Of a DNA stretch of 64,000 nt, positions 40,538 through 49,531 are shown piece by piece (position 1 is the first letter of the stretch; each line of letters opens with the position of its first letter). The notes under the pieces were generated by a model that saw nothing but the letters and a program-made list of their open reading frames with translations, did not search any database and was not told the DNA's origin. The stretch is from Xanthocytophaga agilis (lineage in GTDB: Bacteria; Bacteroidota; Bacteroidia; Cytophagales; 172606-1). The stretch is from contig NZ_JASJOU010000005.1 of assembly GCF_030068605.1 (NCBI RefSeq), positions 1 to 64,000 on the forward strand, written 5' to 3'. A program made the translations under genes and the position numbers.

Positions 40538-43525
40538 ATGAATAAAACGTTTCTTGAGCAATCTGCAGAATATATCTTTACTAAATACCATGCTAATCTG
40601 GAGCAGGTGGTTGTTATATTACCTACTAATCGTGCCTGTTATTTTTTTAAGAGAGCTTTAGCTATGCAAACAGATCAGCCTGTCTGGTCTCCCAATATAC
40701 AACCAATAGATGATTTTATAGCTCAGACAGCAGATGCGGAACTGATTGATCCCATACAACTGCTCTGGTTACTGTTTGACACCTGCCGAGAAACAGATCC
40801 CAAGATTCAGTTTGACCGGTTTACCTCCTGGGCCTATACGCTGCTTCAGGACTTTGACCATATTGATCAATACATGATCGAAGCAACGCAGCTATTTGAG
40901 TATTTATCTGAAGCCAAAACCATTGAACGATGGTTACCTGACATGCCAGATGGACGAACGCCACAAGCATTTACCAATACATTACCTAATTATTTTAAGC
41001 TCTGGAATAATCTGCACAACGTCTACCTGCGTTTAAAAGAACGTCTCAGTGAACAGGGAAAAGGGTATAGAGGTATGTTGTATCGTCGCATTGCAGAAAA
41101 CCTCGACATATTATTGGACAATGAATCTGTCTATAAATACATATTTATTGGGTTTAATGCTTTAAGTCAGTCTGAACAAAAGATCTTCACAAAATTGGCA
41201 AAGAAAGGTAGAGGTGAAATTTTATGGGATACAGATGACTACTACATGGATGCTAATACGAATGTGAAAGCAGGTGATACGTTACGCCATTACCGAAATA
41301 GCGGAGAGTTCGGAGAATGGAACTGGCAATCACATGACTTGCTCCATCAGACTAAAAACATTTACATTATTGGTGTCCCTAATGTGAGTATTCAGGCAAA
41401 AGTTGCTATGCAGATTTACCGCAACCAGCTACTGGAAAACCAGACTGTAAAATCCAATGGACAGATCCAGTTGGATTTTACAGATATAGAAGAAGAATCA
41501 ACGTCAGCCATGACAGCAATTGTATTGCCAGATGAAAATCTGTTAATGCCATTGTTAAATACTCTCCCAGCAGAAATCAAGGATTTTAATGTGACAATGG
41601 GGTTATCGCTGAAAAACTCCGGTTTGTATACATTAGTTGAGGCACTATTTGAACTGCATCACTTAACCTATCTTGAAAAACGTGACGGACAGAAGACAGT
41701 AAAACTTAGTCACAGATATATAACTAAAGTATTAACTCATCCCTTCATACGACAGTATGATTACCTGTTACAACGTCAGAGAAATGCGGATGGCACTGAA
41801 CACAATAGTTATGTGCATACTATTTTGTATCAAATCTCTTTTCATAATAAAGTCTTCTTTACAGCAGACGAACTCTTTGCACTGTCAGAAAATCACCCAT
41901 TCTTTCTTACACTGTTTACTCCTTGGCATGGGGAATCTCAACAGGCACTTAAGTGTTTTTATGAATTGATTGAACATCTGCGCCAGGTATACCAGGACCG
42001 AAAAGATGCACTTGAGATTGAATATCTGTATCTGTTCCGTCAAATGGTCCAGCGGCTGGACGATATCATGAAAGATCGTGCAGCTCGTCCTAATGCAGAA
42101 AAGCTTACTTTACGCTCATTCAGGTTATTTCTTAATGAGTTATTTCGTCAAACCAAGATCCCATTCAGTGGTGAACCGGTCAGCGATCTACAGATTATGG
42201 GTATGCTGGAAACTCGTACACTGGATTTTGATACAGTTATTTTGTTGTCTGCCAATGAGAATACGCTTCCTCAAGGTAAAAAGCAGCAATCGTTAATTCC
42301 ATTTGACGCCAGTACTCAATTTGGGCTTCCTACTTATCGGACCCAGGAAGCGGTTATGAGCTACCATTTTTATCGGCTATTGCAACGTTCTGATACAATT
42401 TACCTATTGTACACACAACCTTCAGATTCCAATAAAAATGAGAAGAGTCGTTTTATACAACAGATAGAAAGCGAGCTAGTACGTTATAATCCCAATATTA
42501 CACTCCACTATCCTACTGTTAGAGTTGTGGAAAATGAACTCAGTGATGTATTGCTCAATTATGAAGTGCAAAAATCAGAGCCAATACTCACTAAGATACG
42601 TGAAAGGCTGGGAGAAGGACTATACCCCTCACATGTCAATACCTTCATTGAATGCTCATTGAAATACTATTTTGCACATGTACTCAAGCTACATATGGAA
42701 GAAGAAGTTGGAGAAACACTTGATGCAGGAAAGTTCGGAGATCTGGTACACAAAACACTGGAAAGCCTGGATCGTGAGATGTCAGAAAGAAAAACCGCTA
42801 TTCAGAAAGAAGACCTGGAGATCCTGTTTCCACAATTAGAAGCACGTGTGCGACATGAATTCGAAAATGCTTACCCGGATTATAGCATTGAAAGTGGATA
42901 CAACCATGTGATGTACAAAGTTGCTGTTCGTCTGATTCAGAACTTTTTGCAACAACAGGTCGAAGAAAATGTCTTTCCAGTAGAGATTCTTGGATTAGAA
43001 AAAGAAATGACTGCTGATTTGCAAACTTTTGTACATGGTGATCCTGTGTACGTAAAGCTTACAGGCAAAATTGATCGTATTGACAAAACTGCCAATCAGG
43101 TACGAATTATTGATTACAAGACAGGTAAGGTGGAGAAGAAACACCTGAAAACAAATGGTTCTGAACAGGAAGAATTATTATTACAGGATAGCGAAGCTGG
43201 TAAAGTTCGTCAGTTATGGCTCTACAAATACATTGTTGCTAAGAAGGTAGCACAGGATAAAGGCCTTCAGTTAGCAGATCGTCATATACCTCTGGAGCAA
43301 AGCCAGCTTGTTGCAGGTATTTACTCATTTCGAAACCTGAAAGATGGTCTACTGGAAGATCACCTGCAAATGGGAGAAGGAACACCAGAATCTTTTGTTA
43401 AACATTCGGAAGAGTATTTGCAGAAATTACTGTTCAAGCTTCTTGATCCAGCTCAGCCCTTTGAACGTACCTCCAATGTTAAATTATGTACTATGTGTAC
43501 ATTTAAAAAGATCTGCAACCGATAA
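40538..43525 (+). CDS. AddB-like PD-(D/E)XK nuclease with iron-sulfur cysteines
   Basis: About 995 residues from the ATG at 40538, preceded by a GGTGAGG sequence. An ATG at 40523 is also in frame. The overall plan is that of AddB/RexB: an inactivated helicase-like body and a C-terminal RecB-type nuclease. The nuclease motif is GKIDRID ... RIIDYKTGK. Four cysteines for a 4Fe-4S cluster are present: one in NTFIECSLKYYFAH before the nuclease core and three in CTMCTFKKIC at the C-terminus. The N-terminus opens VVILPTNRACYFFKRAL and shows no Walker A, so it cannot hydrolyse ATP there. An AddA helicase partner is not in the window. It should process DNA double-strand ends for recombination. Confidence 0.85.
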   Translation: MNKTFLEQSAEYIFTKYHANLEQVVVILPTNRACYFFKRALAMQTDQPVWSPNIQPIDDFIAQTADAELIDPIQLLWLLFDTCRETDPKIQFDRFTSWAYTLLQDFDHIDQYMIEATQLFEYLSEAKTIERWLPDMPDGRTPQAFTNTLPNYFKLWNNLHNVYLRLKERLSEQGKGYRGMLYRRIAENLDILLDNESVYKYIFIGFNALSQSEQKIFTKLAKKGRGEILWDTDDYYMDANTNVKAGDTLRHYRNSGEFGEWNWQSHDLLHQTKNIYIIGVPNVSIQAKVAMQIYRNQLLENQTVKSNGQIQLDFTDIEEESTSAMTAIVLPDENLLMPLLNTLPAEIKDFNVTMGLSLKNSGLYTLVEALFELHHLTYLEKRDGQKTVKLSHRYITKVLTHPFIRQYDYLLQRQRNADGTEHNSYVHTILYQISFHNKVFFTADELFALSENHPFFLTLFTPWHGESQQALKCFYELIEHLRQVYQDRKDALEIEYLYLFRQMVQRLDDIMKDRAARPNAEKLTLRSFRLFLNELFRQTKIPFSGEPVSDLQIMGMLETRTLDFDTVILLSANENTLPQGKKQQSLIPFDASTQFGLPTYRTQEAVMSYHFYRLLQRSDTIYLLYTQPSDSNKNEKSRFIQQIESELVRYNPNITLHYPTVRVVENELSDVLLNYEVQKSEPILTKIRERLGEGLYPSHVNTFIECSLKYYFAHVLKLHMEEEVGETLDAGKFGDLVHKTLESLDREMSERKTAIQKEDLEILFPQLEARVRHEFENAYPDYSIESGYNHVMYKVAVRLIQNFLQQQVEENVFPVEILGLEKEMTADLQTFVHGDPVYVKLTGKIDRIDKTANQVRIIDYKTGKVEKKHLKTNGSEQEELLLQDSEAGKVRQLWLYKYIVAKKVAQDKGLQLADRHIPLEQSQLVAGIYSFRNLKDGLLEDHLQMGEGTPESFVKHSEEYLQKLLFKLLDPAQPFERTSNVKLCTMCTFKKICNR

Positions 43526-43563
43526 AAAAATGGCTCATAAGATAATCTTGTGAGCCATTTTTT
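43525..43563. terminator. Bidirectional terminator between AddB-like gene and tsf
   Basis: A 10-bp stem with one G-T pair (43531-43540 with 43548-43557) is flanked by six A and six T residues. Confidence 0.8.
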
Positions 43564-43583
43564 AGGAATACGCTAAATTTATA

Positions 43584-44414
43584 TTATCCGATCTGTACAC
43601 GTTGGAAAGCGGAAACTGTCAATCCTTTGCTGATACCATCCAACATCTGAGCAACTGTTTTAGAACCATCTTTGATAAACTCCTGGTTCAACAATGTGCT
43701 TTCTTTAAAGAACTTGTTCAAACGGCCTTGAGCAATTTTCTCTAACATTGCTTCTGGTTTACCTTCGTTACGAGCCTGTTCTTTACCAATTTCAATTTCT
43801 TTCTCGATTACGTCAGTAGGTACTCCGTCTTTATCCAGAGCAACTGGCTTCATTGCAGCAATTTGCATAGCAACATCTTTACCAGCATCTGTTACTTCCG
43901 CACCATTGATGTTTTTCAATGCAACCAATACACCAATTTTGCTATTGCTATGCAGGTAGCTAATGATTTTCTCTCCTGTTACAATTGCATAACCAACCAC
44001 ATCGATTTTTTCACCGATTTTACCAGTCAGTTCAGTGATATATTCCTGGATCGTACGATCATCTATTTTAGAAGCAACCAACGCATCTTTATCAGCAGGC
44101 TTAGTAGATGTAGCCACATCTAGAATTTTCTGACCCAGGCTTAGGAATTCAGCATTTTTACCAACTGATTCTGTTTCGCAAGCCAAACCAAAAATAACAG
44201 ATTCAGTCTGTGCAGCGTTTGTCTGAATGAAAACAACACCCTCTTTTGTCTCGTTATCAGCACGTTTCAAAGAGATTTTCTCTCCTTTTTTACGTAAAAT
44301 TTCAATTGCTTTGTCAAAGTCTCCATCTGCTTCGGTCAGGGCTTGTTTACAGTCCATCATCCCCATTCCGGTCATTTGACGTAGTTTGTTAACATCTTGT
44401 GCAGTAATTGCCAT
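43584..44414 (-). CDS. tsf: Elongation factor Ts
   Basis: 276 residues from the ATG at 44414. The frame is open two codons more, to a TTG. It exchanges GDP for GTP on EF-Tu. The N-terminal UBA-like domain is clear (TAQDVNKLRQMTGMGMMDCKQALTEADGDFDKAIEILRKKG), as are the core markers GVVFIQTNAAQT, ACETESVGKNAEF, MQIAAMKPVALD, and the C-terminal NKFFKESTLLNQEFIKD. It lies 255 bp after rpsB in the same direction, with a terminator between them, so it may have separate or read-through transcription. Confidence 0.97.
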   Translation of the reverse strand: MAITAQDVNKLRQMTGMGMMDCKQALTEADGDFDKAIEILRKKGEKISLKRADNETKEGVVFIQTNAAQTESVIFGLACETESVGKNAEFLSLGQKILDVATSTKPADKDALVASKIDDRTIQEYITELTGKIGEKIDVVGYAIVTGEKIISYLHSNSKIGVLVALKNINGAEVTDAGKDVAMQIAAMKPVALDKDGVPTDVIEKEIEIGKEQARNEGKPEAMLEKIAQGRLNKFFKESTLLNQEFIKDGSKTVAQMLDGISKGLTVSAFQRVQIG

Positions 44415-44598
44415 AATCAATCAGGATAGTTATGTGTGAAAAGTTAATGAGTTAAGTTTTCGTAAAGCAAAGCAACCATTAGGTTAGCCTGCAAAATAAA
44501 AACCTACCTTCAATAAATGAATTCTTGTTTATTAACAAATGATTAATCCAGTCATGTATTTAACCAGATTAGGGTAAACTATAGTAGATATCTAAAAA

Positions 44599-44630
44599 AA
44601 ATTGAACACTGAGGATTCAATGTTCAATTT
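44599..44630 (-). terminator. Terminator or attenuator between rpsB and tsf
   Basis: A perfect 10-bp stem (44599-44608 with 44621-44630) is followed on the minus strand by seven T residues. It lies 39 bp after the rpsB stop. Confidence 0.7.
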
Positions 44631-44669
44631 CTGATAGATGATATATATCAAACAAACTCAGCGTTTGGA

Positions 44670-45461
44670 TTAACCTTCTGCTTCGTCTGTGTCTACAGAG
44701 GCAACGGAAGGAGCTTCATCTACAGCACGTTTTGTATCTTCCTCTTCTTGTAATTTCTGATCGTCTTTGTCTTTCTTACGCTCCATCAATCCTTCTTCGA
44801 TAGCCTTTCCGATTGCAGATGTTACTAAAGAAATTGATTTGAAAGCATCATCGTTGGCTGGGATTGGGAAATCAACCAGGTTCGGGTTAGAGTTAGTATC
44901 ACACATAGCGATAACAGGGATACCCAAACGACGAGCTTCAGCAATAGCGATATGTTCACGTTTTACATCTACTACAAACAACGCTGCTGGCAAACGAGTT
45001 AAATCAGCCAGACCACCCAACAACTTCTCCAATTTATCTTTCTCACGACTCAGTGTCAAACGCTCACGCTTTGCAATACTTTGGTAAGACTCATCCTTCA
45101 TCATTTTCTCCAGAGAAGACATTTTTTTCAATGACTTCCGGATTGTAGCGAAGTTAGTCAGCATACCACCTAACCAACGTTCTGTAACGTATGGCATTTT
45201 AAGGCGTTTTGCTTCTTCTGAAACCACTTCTTGTGCTTGTTTCTTTGTAGCAACAAACATGATCTTACGTCCAGAACGAACCATTTGACGAACAGCATGA
45301 GTAGCATCATCCAGGCAAGCCAGAGTTTTGTTCAGATCAAGAATGTGAATTCCATTTTTCTCCATGAAGATGTATGGAGCCATGCGGGGATCCCATTTAC
45401 GGGTAAGGTGACCAAAATGCACACCGGCATCCAGGAGGTCTTTATATTCTAATTGAGCCAT
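44670..45461 (-). CDS. rpsB: 30S ribosomal protein S2
   Basis: 263 residues. Family markers include LLDAGVHFGHLTRKWDPRM, YIFMEKNGIHILDLNKTL, VATKKQAQE, ERWLGGMLTNFATIRKS, LFVVDVKREHIAIAEARRLGIPVIAMCDTNSNP and ALKSI-like FKSISLVTSAIG. The last 40 residues are an acidic, low-complexity extension common in Bacteroidota S2. It follows rpsI by 128 bp in the rplM-rpsI-rpsB-tsf series. Confidence 0.97.
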   Translation of the reverse strand: MAQLEYKDLLDAGVHFGHLTRKWDPRMAPYIFMEKNGIHILDLNKTLACLDDATHAVRQMVRSGRKIMFVATKKQAQEVVSEEAKRLKMPYVTERWLGGMLTNFATIRKSLKKMSSLEKMMKDESYQSIAKRERLTLSREKDKLEKLLGGLADLTRLPAALFVVDVKREHIAIAEARRLGIPVIAMCDTNSNPNLVDFPIPANDDAFKSISLVTSAIGKAIEEGLMERKKDKDDQKLQEEEDTKRAVDEAPSVASVDTDEAEG

Positions 45462-45589
45462 TTACAGAGTTTTAGATCATTAGCAGGGCATCGGTCTCTG
45501 CAAGCCACCGCTAAATCAAATGAAATAAAATAAAATAGTGTTCTTATTAGGAATGGTCTGAAACCACCTGCGCCAAGAACAAAAGCAGA

Positions 45590-45976
45590 TTAACGCTTGC
45601 TGAACTGGAATCTACGACGAGCCTTACGACGACCGTATTTCTTACGTTCTACCATGCGAGGGTCACGAGTCAGATAACCTTCTTTTTTCAGGGCTGGGCG
45701 AAACTCAGCGTTTACTTCACATAACGCACGGGCAATCGCCATACGTAATGCTTCAGCTTGACCTGTAGTACCTCCACCTTTTACGTTTGCTTTCACATCG
45801 TAATTTCCCAAAGCCTGAATAGTAGCAAAAGGTTGGTTAACGATAGTTTGCAATACTTCTGTATGAAAATACTCTGTAAAACTACGGGCATTAACAGTAA
45901 TATCGCCTTTACCTGGCTTCAGGTATACACGAGCTACTGAGGTCTTTCTTCGACCAATGGTATTAACCACTTCCAT
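45590..45976 (-). CDS. rpsI: 30S ribosomal protein S9
   Basis: 128 residues, normal length. Markers are [20 protein letters not shown] near the start, the [19 protein letters not shown] segment, and the C-terminal [25 protein letters not shown], whose final Lys-Arg reaches the tRNA P site. It lies 83 bp after rplM in the usual rplM-rpsI pair. Confidence 0.97.
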   Translation of the reverse strand: MEVVNTIGRRKTSVARVYLKPGKGDITVNARSFTEYFHTEVLQTIVNQPFATIQALGNYDVKANVKGGGTTGQAEALRMAIARALCEVNAEFRPALKKEGYLTRDPRMVERKKYGRRKARRRFQFSKR

Positions 45977-46059
45977 TTGTTTATTTTTTAATTTGTTTTC
46001 GTTTATCAGCTATATTGGATGTAACGATCACCTGATTTCCAGAAGAAGTACAGGCAAGC

Positions 46060-46509
46060 TTATTTACCAACTTTTACTTCTTTTGGCTGTTGAGCAGTAT
46101 GAGGGTGCTCAGAACCACTGTATACGTACAAGTTAGTGAACAATCTGCGTCCTAAACGATTTTTAGGAAGCATACCTTTGATCGCGATTTCAACAATCTT
46201 AGCCGGATTCTTTTGCATGAATTCGCGGGGAGTTTTGAAACGCTGACCACCGGGATGACCTGTGTGACGGATGTATACTTTGTCAGTCATCTTATTGCCG
46301 GTCAAACGGATTTTGTCGGCGTTGATGATGATAACATTGTCACCACAGTCTACATGAGGCGTAAAACTAGGCTTGTGTTTGCCGCGGATGATCTTGGCAG
46401 CTTGACTTGCCAACCGTCCCAACACTTGAGATTCAGCGTCAATCACTACCCATCCTTTTTGTGCAGTAGCCTTATTAGCTGAAACTGTTTTGTAACTTAA
46501 ATGATCCAT
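46060..46509 (-). CDS. rplM: 50S ribosomal protein L13
   Basis: 149 residues. Markers are WVVIDAESQVLGRLASQAAKIIRGKHKP, HVDCGDNVIIINADKIRLTGNK, YIRHTGHPGG and GMLPKNRLGRRLFTNLYVYSGSEHPH. It is the first gene of the rplM-rpsI-rpsB-tsf series and has a very good promoter 57 bp upstream of its ATG, giving a leader of roughly 50 nt that could hold an autoregulatory site. Confidence 0.97.
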   Translation of the reverse strand: MDHLSYKTVSANKATAQKGWVVIDAESQVLGRLASQAAKIIRGKHKPSFTPHVDCGDNVIIINADKIRLTGNKMTDKVYIRHTGHPGGQRFKTPREFMQKNPAKIVEIAIKGMLPKNRLGRRLFTNLYVYSGSEHPHTAQQPKEVKVGK

Positions 46510-46565
46510 GAGTGAAAATAGTATCTTAAAGTAGGTAAAAACCTATGCTTTCAAAAATAGGACTG

Positions 46566-46596
46566 CAAAGGTATGGTATTTGAAAATCTAAAGCAA
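46566..46596 (-). promoter_or_regulatory. Bacteroidota-type promoter of the rplM operon
   Basis: On the minus strand TTG (46596-46594) is followed after 20 bp by TACCTTTG (46573-46566), an exact match to the Bacteroidota housekeeping consensus. Spacing and box sequence are the same as for the padR promoter. Confidence 0.85.
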
Positions 46597-46683
46597 GCGG
46601 AGGTTTAAAATTTATTTGGCAGGTATATAACGTGTATTATAAGGCACATAAATCCTTTATAATGTGCAAGTTTTCAGGTAGTA

Positions 46684-47433
46684 TTATCCTTCTGCCCACT
46701 CTTCTGTATGCCATGTATCCTGCACATTATTGCGCCATGCACGCCATCCATAGGGTAGATAATAGATCTGATTTAAAGAGGAATCTAACTCAACCAAGCT
46801 TTTAAGACTAACCACTATACCCTCATTTTCCTGTGGATCTGCTTCACTATGGAACTGCCAGTCACCATCTTCATTATGATATACATAGAGTATTGGCTTA
46901 CCATCAAGCACATGTTGGGTTGTAAATACAGCAAGGTTGTGCTCTTCTAAAAATCGAAAATCCGCATTGCGATCCAGTAAAGGTTGTATAAATTTCAGAT
47001 CTTGATCAAATCCTTCTTTCCAAGGCAATACCCCCTTGTTATCAGGCCATACCAATTGAAGAACTGGAAAATCCGATCCTTCATAATACCATCTGGCATA
47101 TCCAAAATAATCAGAATAATACTCTTTGCTTACCTTTATAAATTCCACATCAAAATCTTCCAGAAAGTCTGCATAGGCGCAGTCTGTCTCAAGATTATAT
47201 CCTTTCTCAATAAGATATCCTGCATTGTTAAGTACTTCTCCCAACAATTCTGGCTCTAATCCAACACACACAATTTCCGGATGTTCATAGGTCTCATATA
47301 AGCCGATTGTATAAGCAAAAGCAGGCAAATAGCCATCGCTTTCAATTATTCCAATATGAAACCCGTACTTTTCTATATCACTGATAATCTGCGCTTCAGC
47401 TTCCTGATCGTGTTGATCATGATTAATTTCCAT
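46684..47433 (-). CDS. DUF4262 domain protein
   Basis: 249 residues. The first 140 resemble DUF4262: DIEKYGFHIGIIESDGYLPAFAYTIGLYETYEHPEIVCVGL, then the conserved YARWYYEGSDFPVLQLVWPD near residue 120. The last 100 residues (AVFTTQHVLDGKPILYVYHNEDGDWQFHSE) form a second module of about the size of small DUF2185-like immunity-type domains. The protein is acidic, cytoplasmic and without known function. It begins 33 bp after an AAA ATPase gene, so the two are probably co-transcribed. Confidence 0.75.
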   Translation of the reverse strand: MEINHDQHDQEAEAQIISDIEKYGFHIGIIESDGYLPAFAYTIGLYETYEHPEIVCVGLEPELLGEVLNNAGYLIEKGYNLETDCAYADFLEDFDVEFIKVSKEYYSDYFGYARWYYEGSDFPVLQLVWPDNKGVLPWKEGFDQDLKFIQPLLDRNADFRFLEEHNLAVFTTQHVLDGKPILYVYHNEDGDWQFHSEADPQENEGIVVSLKSLVELDSSLNQIYYLPYGWRAWRNNVQDTWHTEEWAEG

Positions 47434-47466
47434 ATCTATTTGATAAACGAGTAATATTTTGATAAA

Positions 47467-48582
47467 CTATCTGAAACCAATTTTTGGTTTGGGTGCTTCG
47501 TATGTTTGCTCTTCCTGATTGTAAATATCACATAAACGCATGGATTTAGTAATCTTTGTAGAGAAATTTAATGACTCTGATAGTTTTTGAGCTTTTTCCT
47601 GTATAAGTTCTCCAAATTCATATTTGGCAATAAGCCGGCCTTTCCGCAATAATGCACTATCAACAGAGGAAAGTTGTGTATTAAAAGTGCAAATGATCTG
47701 AATATTGAGGCAGTCAGAGAGTAGACCATCAGATAAATTGAGTAAGGTAGAAATAGCAGAACTCTGTGTTTGTGAACGATCTGTTATAATATTTTCGGCA
47801 TCTTCTATCACTAGAATGGAATTGGGATTATCCAGTAATAATTCCATAAAATCCGGACGGGCAATGTTTACAGCAAGTTCTGGGGGTAGAAATACGACCT
47901 TCTTATTTACCTTTCCAACTAGATAGCGTAGATACGTTGTTTTCCCTGTTCCAGGCAAACCATGTAATAACACCAGGCCTTTATCATTTTTCTTATTCAG
48001 ACGCTTCAAAATAACCTTATGAACAGGTTCAAAATCATCATTGTAATGTGTATGAATGTTGAGTTTAGTTGGATTTACCTTTACAGAATTGAGCCTTAAA
48101 TATTCACTTCCTGTAAGTATATAAATTTCACGTTGCAGATGTTTGCGGACAAATTCAGGTAGCTTCTGAGTCAGCGCAGATACGTCAGAAGATGAATCTG
48201 AATGTAACAACAACAATTCATATTCATTCAGTAGAATAATCATTTCATTTTTCAGCACAAAGATTGTCTCTATATCTGACTTTTTGCGTACACTTAATGC
48301 TTCACTTTTATAGGTATATATTGATTCCAGTACATCTTTATACTCTTTCTGAATCCAACTATTGATTTTCGGACTATCAATATCATAAAATACCATTACG
48401 TTAAACAGCTTCCCAAACCGCAGAAAAAAATACCGTTTAATATTAAACAGATTATCATTCATGAAGAGAGGTAATGTATCTGTTCGCTTTTTTAATGTAG
48501 CCTCATCCACATGTAACAATGAAATCTGTTCATCAGAACCCAGTTCATTCTCTGTGATAGCAATATGTTTTAACGTATTCAT
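47467..48582 (-). CDS. AAA family ATPase of unknown role
   Basis: About 371 residues from the ATG at 48582. A TTG 12 bp earlier is also in frame. The first 190 residues belong to no family I recognise. The AAA core follows: Walker A HGLPGTGKTTYLRYL, Walker B SILVIEDAENI, then a sensor-1 region IQIICTFNTQLSSVDSALLRKGRLIAKYEF with an arginine finger-like Arg. The core resembles BCS1/ATPase AAA proteins that remodel a protein partner. The downstream DUF4262 gene, 33 bp away, is a candidate partner. There is no membrane segment. Confidence 0.8.
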   Translation of the reverse strand: MNTLKHIAITENELGSDEQISLLHVDEATLKKRTDTLPLFMNDNLFNIKRYFFLRFGKLFNVMVFYDIDSPKINSWIQKEYKDVLESIYTYKSEALSVRKKSDIETIFVLKNEMIILLNEYELLLLHSDSSSDVSALTQKLPEFVRKHLQREIYILTGSEYLRLNSVKVNPTKLNIHTHYNDDFEPVHKVILKRLNKKNDKGLVLLHGLPGTGKTTYLRYLVGKVNKKVVFLPPELAVNIARPDFMELLLDNPNSILVIEDAENIITDRSQTQSSAISTLLNLSDGLLSDCLNIQIICTFNTQLSSVDSALLRKGRLIAKYEFGELIQEKAQKLSESLNFSTKITKSMRLCDIYNQEEQTYEAPKPKIGFR

Positions 48583-48977
48583 TATGAGAGACAAGATTTA
48601 TGAAATAAATGTATTTTCTTTCTATTGATACAACTGGACAACAAAAAGTAATGTTTTCGAAAGCAAAATAGTAATGGGTTCCTGTGCTAGCTTATCTTTG
48701 TAACAATCCGCTCACGATCAATCTCTTGAGAAATCCGAATATACTAATTCTCTTAACCAGATCAGATATTATCCACTTCATTTTGCAGATACTTATCTCT
48801 TCAAAGATATTTTCAAACCAACAGTATTATCTGCTTTTCATCAGGCGTAGTTTTTGTACATAACTGACAAGATACGCAACCTTTGCCTACCTCAATATTT
48901 AAGTATACTAATATCTAAACTAAAATTAGGATAGTAATAAAAATGCGTTGTATCTTTCGGGGCATCGCCACAAGCCT
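48583..48977. other. Intergenic stretch between divergent genes
   Basis: About 390 bp, AT-rich. A TATCTTTG (plus strand, 48693-48700) fits a -7 box without a -33 TTG at the proper distance and would leave a 270-nt leader. No gene or RNA is seen. Confidence 0.4.
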
Positions 48978-49469
48978 ATGGAAAATTTTTATGTAGACCT
49001 GGATACATATAATCAGGTTACACCTTCACAAACAGAGCGGCAAATCCTACTTATCATAGGAATTCTATTTGGAATGGGCTCTGTCTTCTTATTTATTTTA
49101 GGACTGACACAGACTGATATTTATCTGGTCATTTCGCTAGTCAATGCGCTATTATGCCTCGGGCTGGCAATTGGAGCAATATATCTTTATAGAGGGCGTA
49201 ATCTCTATTCTTTACCACTGGGAACCTTTTTTCTACTTAATGAGGAGAAGATAAGTTATAAGTTTTCTCTTTTCTCTAAAGTCAGGCAATACAACTGGGC
49301 AGAAATTAAGAAAGCAGAAATGAGTATGTTTGTAATCTACTTATGGATTGGAAACGAATTTCACGAGATAGATTTACAGGAAGTGAAAGATAAAGGGCAA
49401 CAACGCATTCTAAAGCAAAAATTTAAAGAAGCACTAAAAACCCGTGAGTTTCTTCAGCAACCTGCTTAA
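48978..49469 (+). CDS. Small two-helix membrane protein with a PH-like C-terminal domain
   Basis: About 163 residues from the ATG at 48978. The frame is open ten codons more, to a TTG. Two membrane helices (LLIIGILFGMGSVFLFILGL and VISLVNALLCLGLAIGAIYLY) are followed by an approximately 70-residue beta-rich domain (TFFLLNEEKISYKFSLFSKVRQYNWAEIKKAEMSMF) with the pattern of bacterial PH domains, and a basic helix at the end. I do not recognise a named family. It is followed by a terminator and stands alone. Confidence 0.7.
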   Translation: MENFYVDLDTYNQVTPSQTERQILLIIGILFGMGSVFLFILGLTQTDIYLVISLVNALLCLGLAIGAIYLYRGRNLYSLPLGTFFLLNEEKISYKFSLFSKVRQYNWAEIKKAEMSMFVIYLWIGNEFHEIDLQEVKDKGQQRILKQKFKEALKTREFLQQPA

Positions 49470-49474
49470 AATAT

Positions 49475-49511
49475 AAAAGCCCTTGCAGATAGAATTTCTG
49501 CAAGGGCTTTT
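49475..49511. terminator. Bidirectional terminator between the small membrane protein and the macroglobulin gene
   Basis: A perfect 15-bp stem (49475-49489 with 49497-49511) has a 7-nt loop and A/T ends on both sides. Confidence 0.85.
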
Positions 49512-49531
49512 TTGTTAGACTTCTCTTAGTA

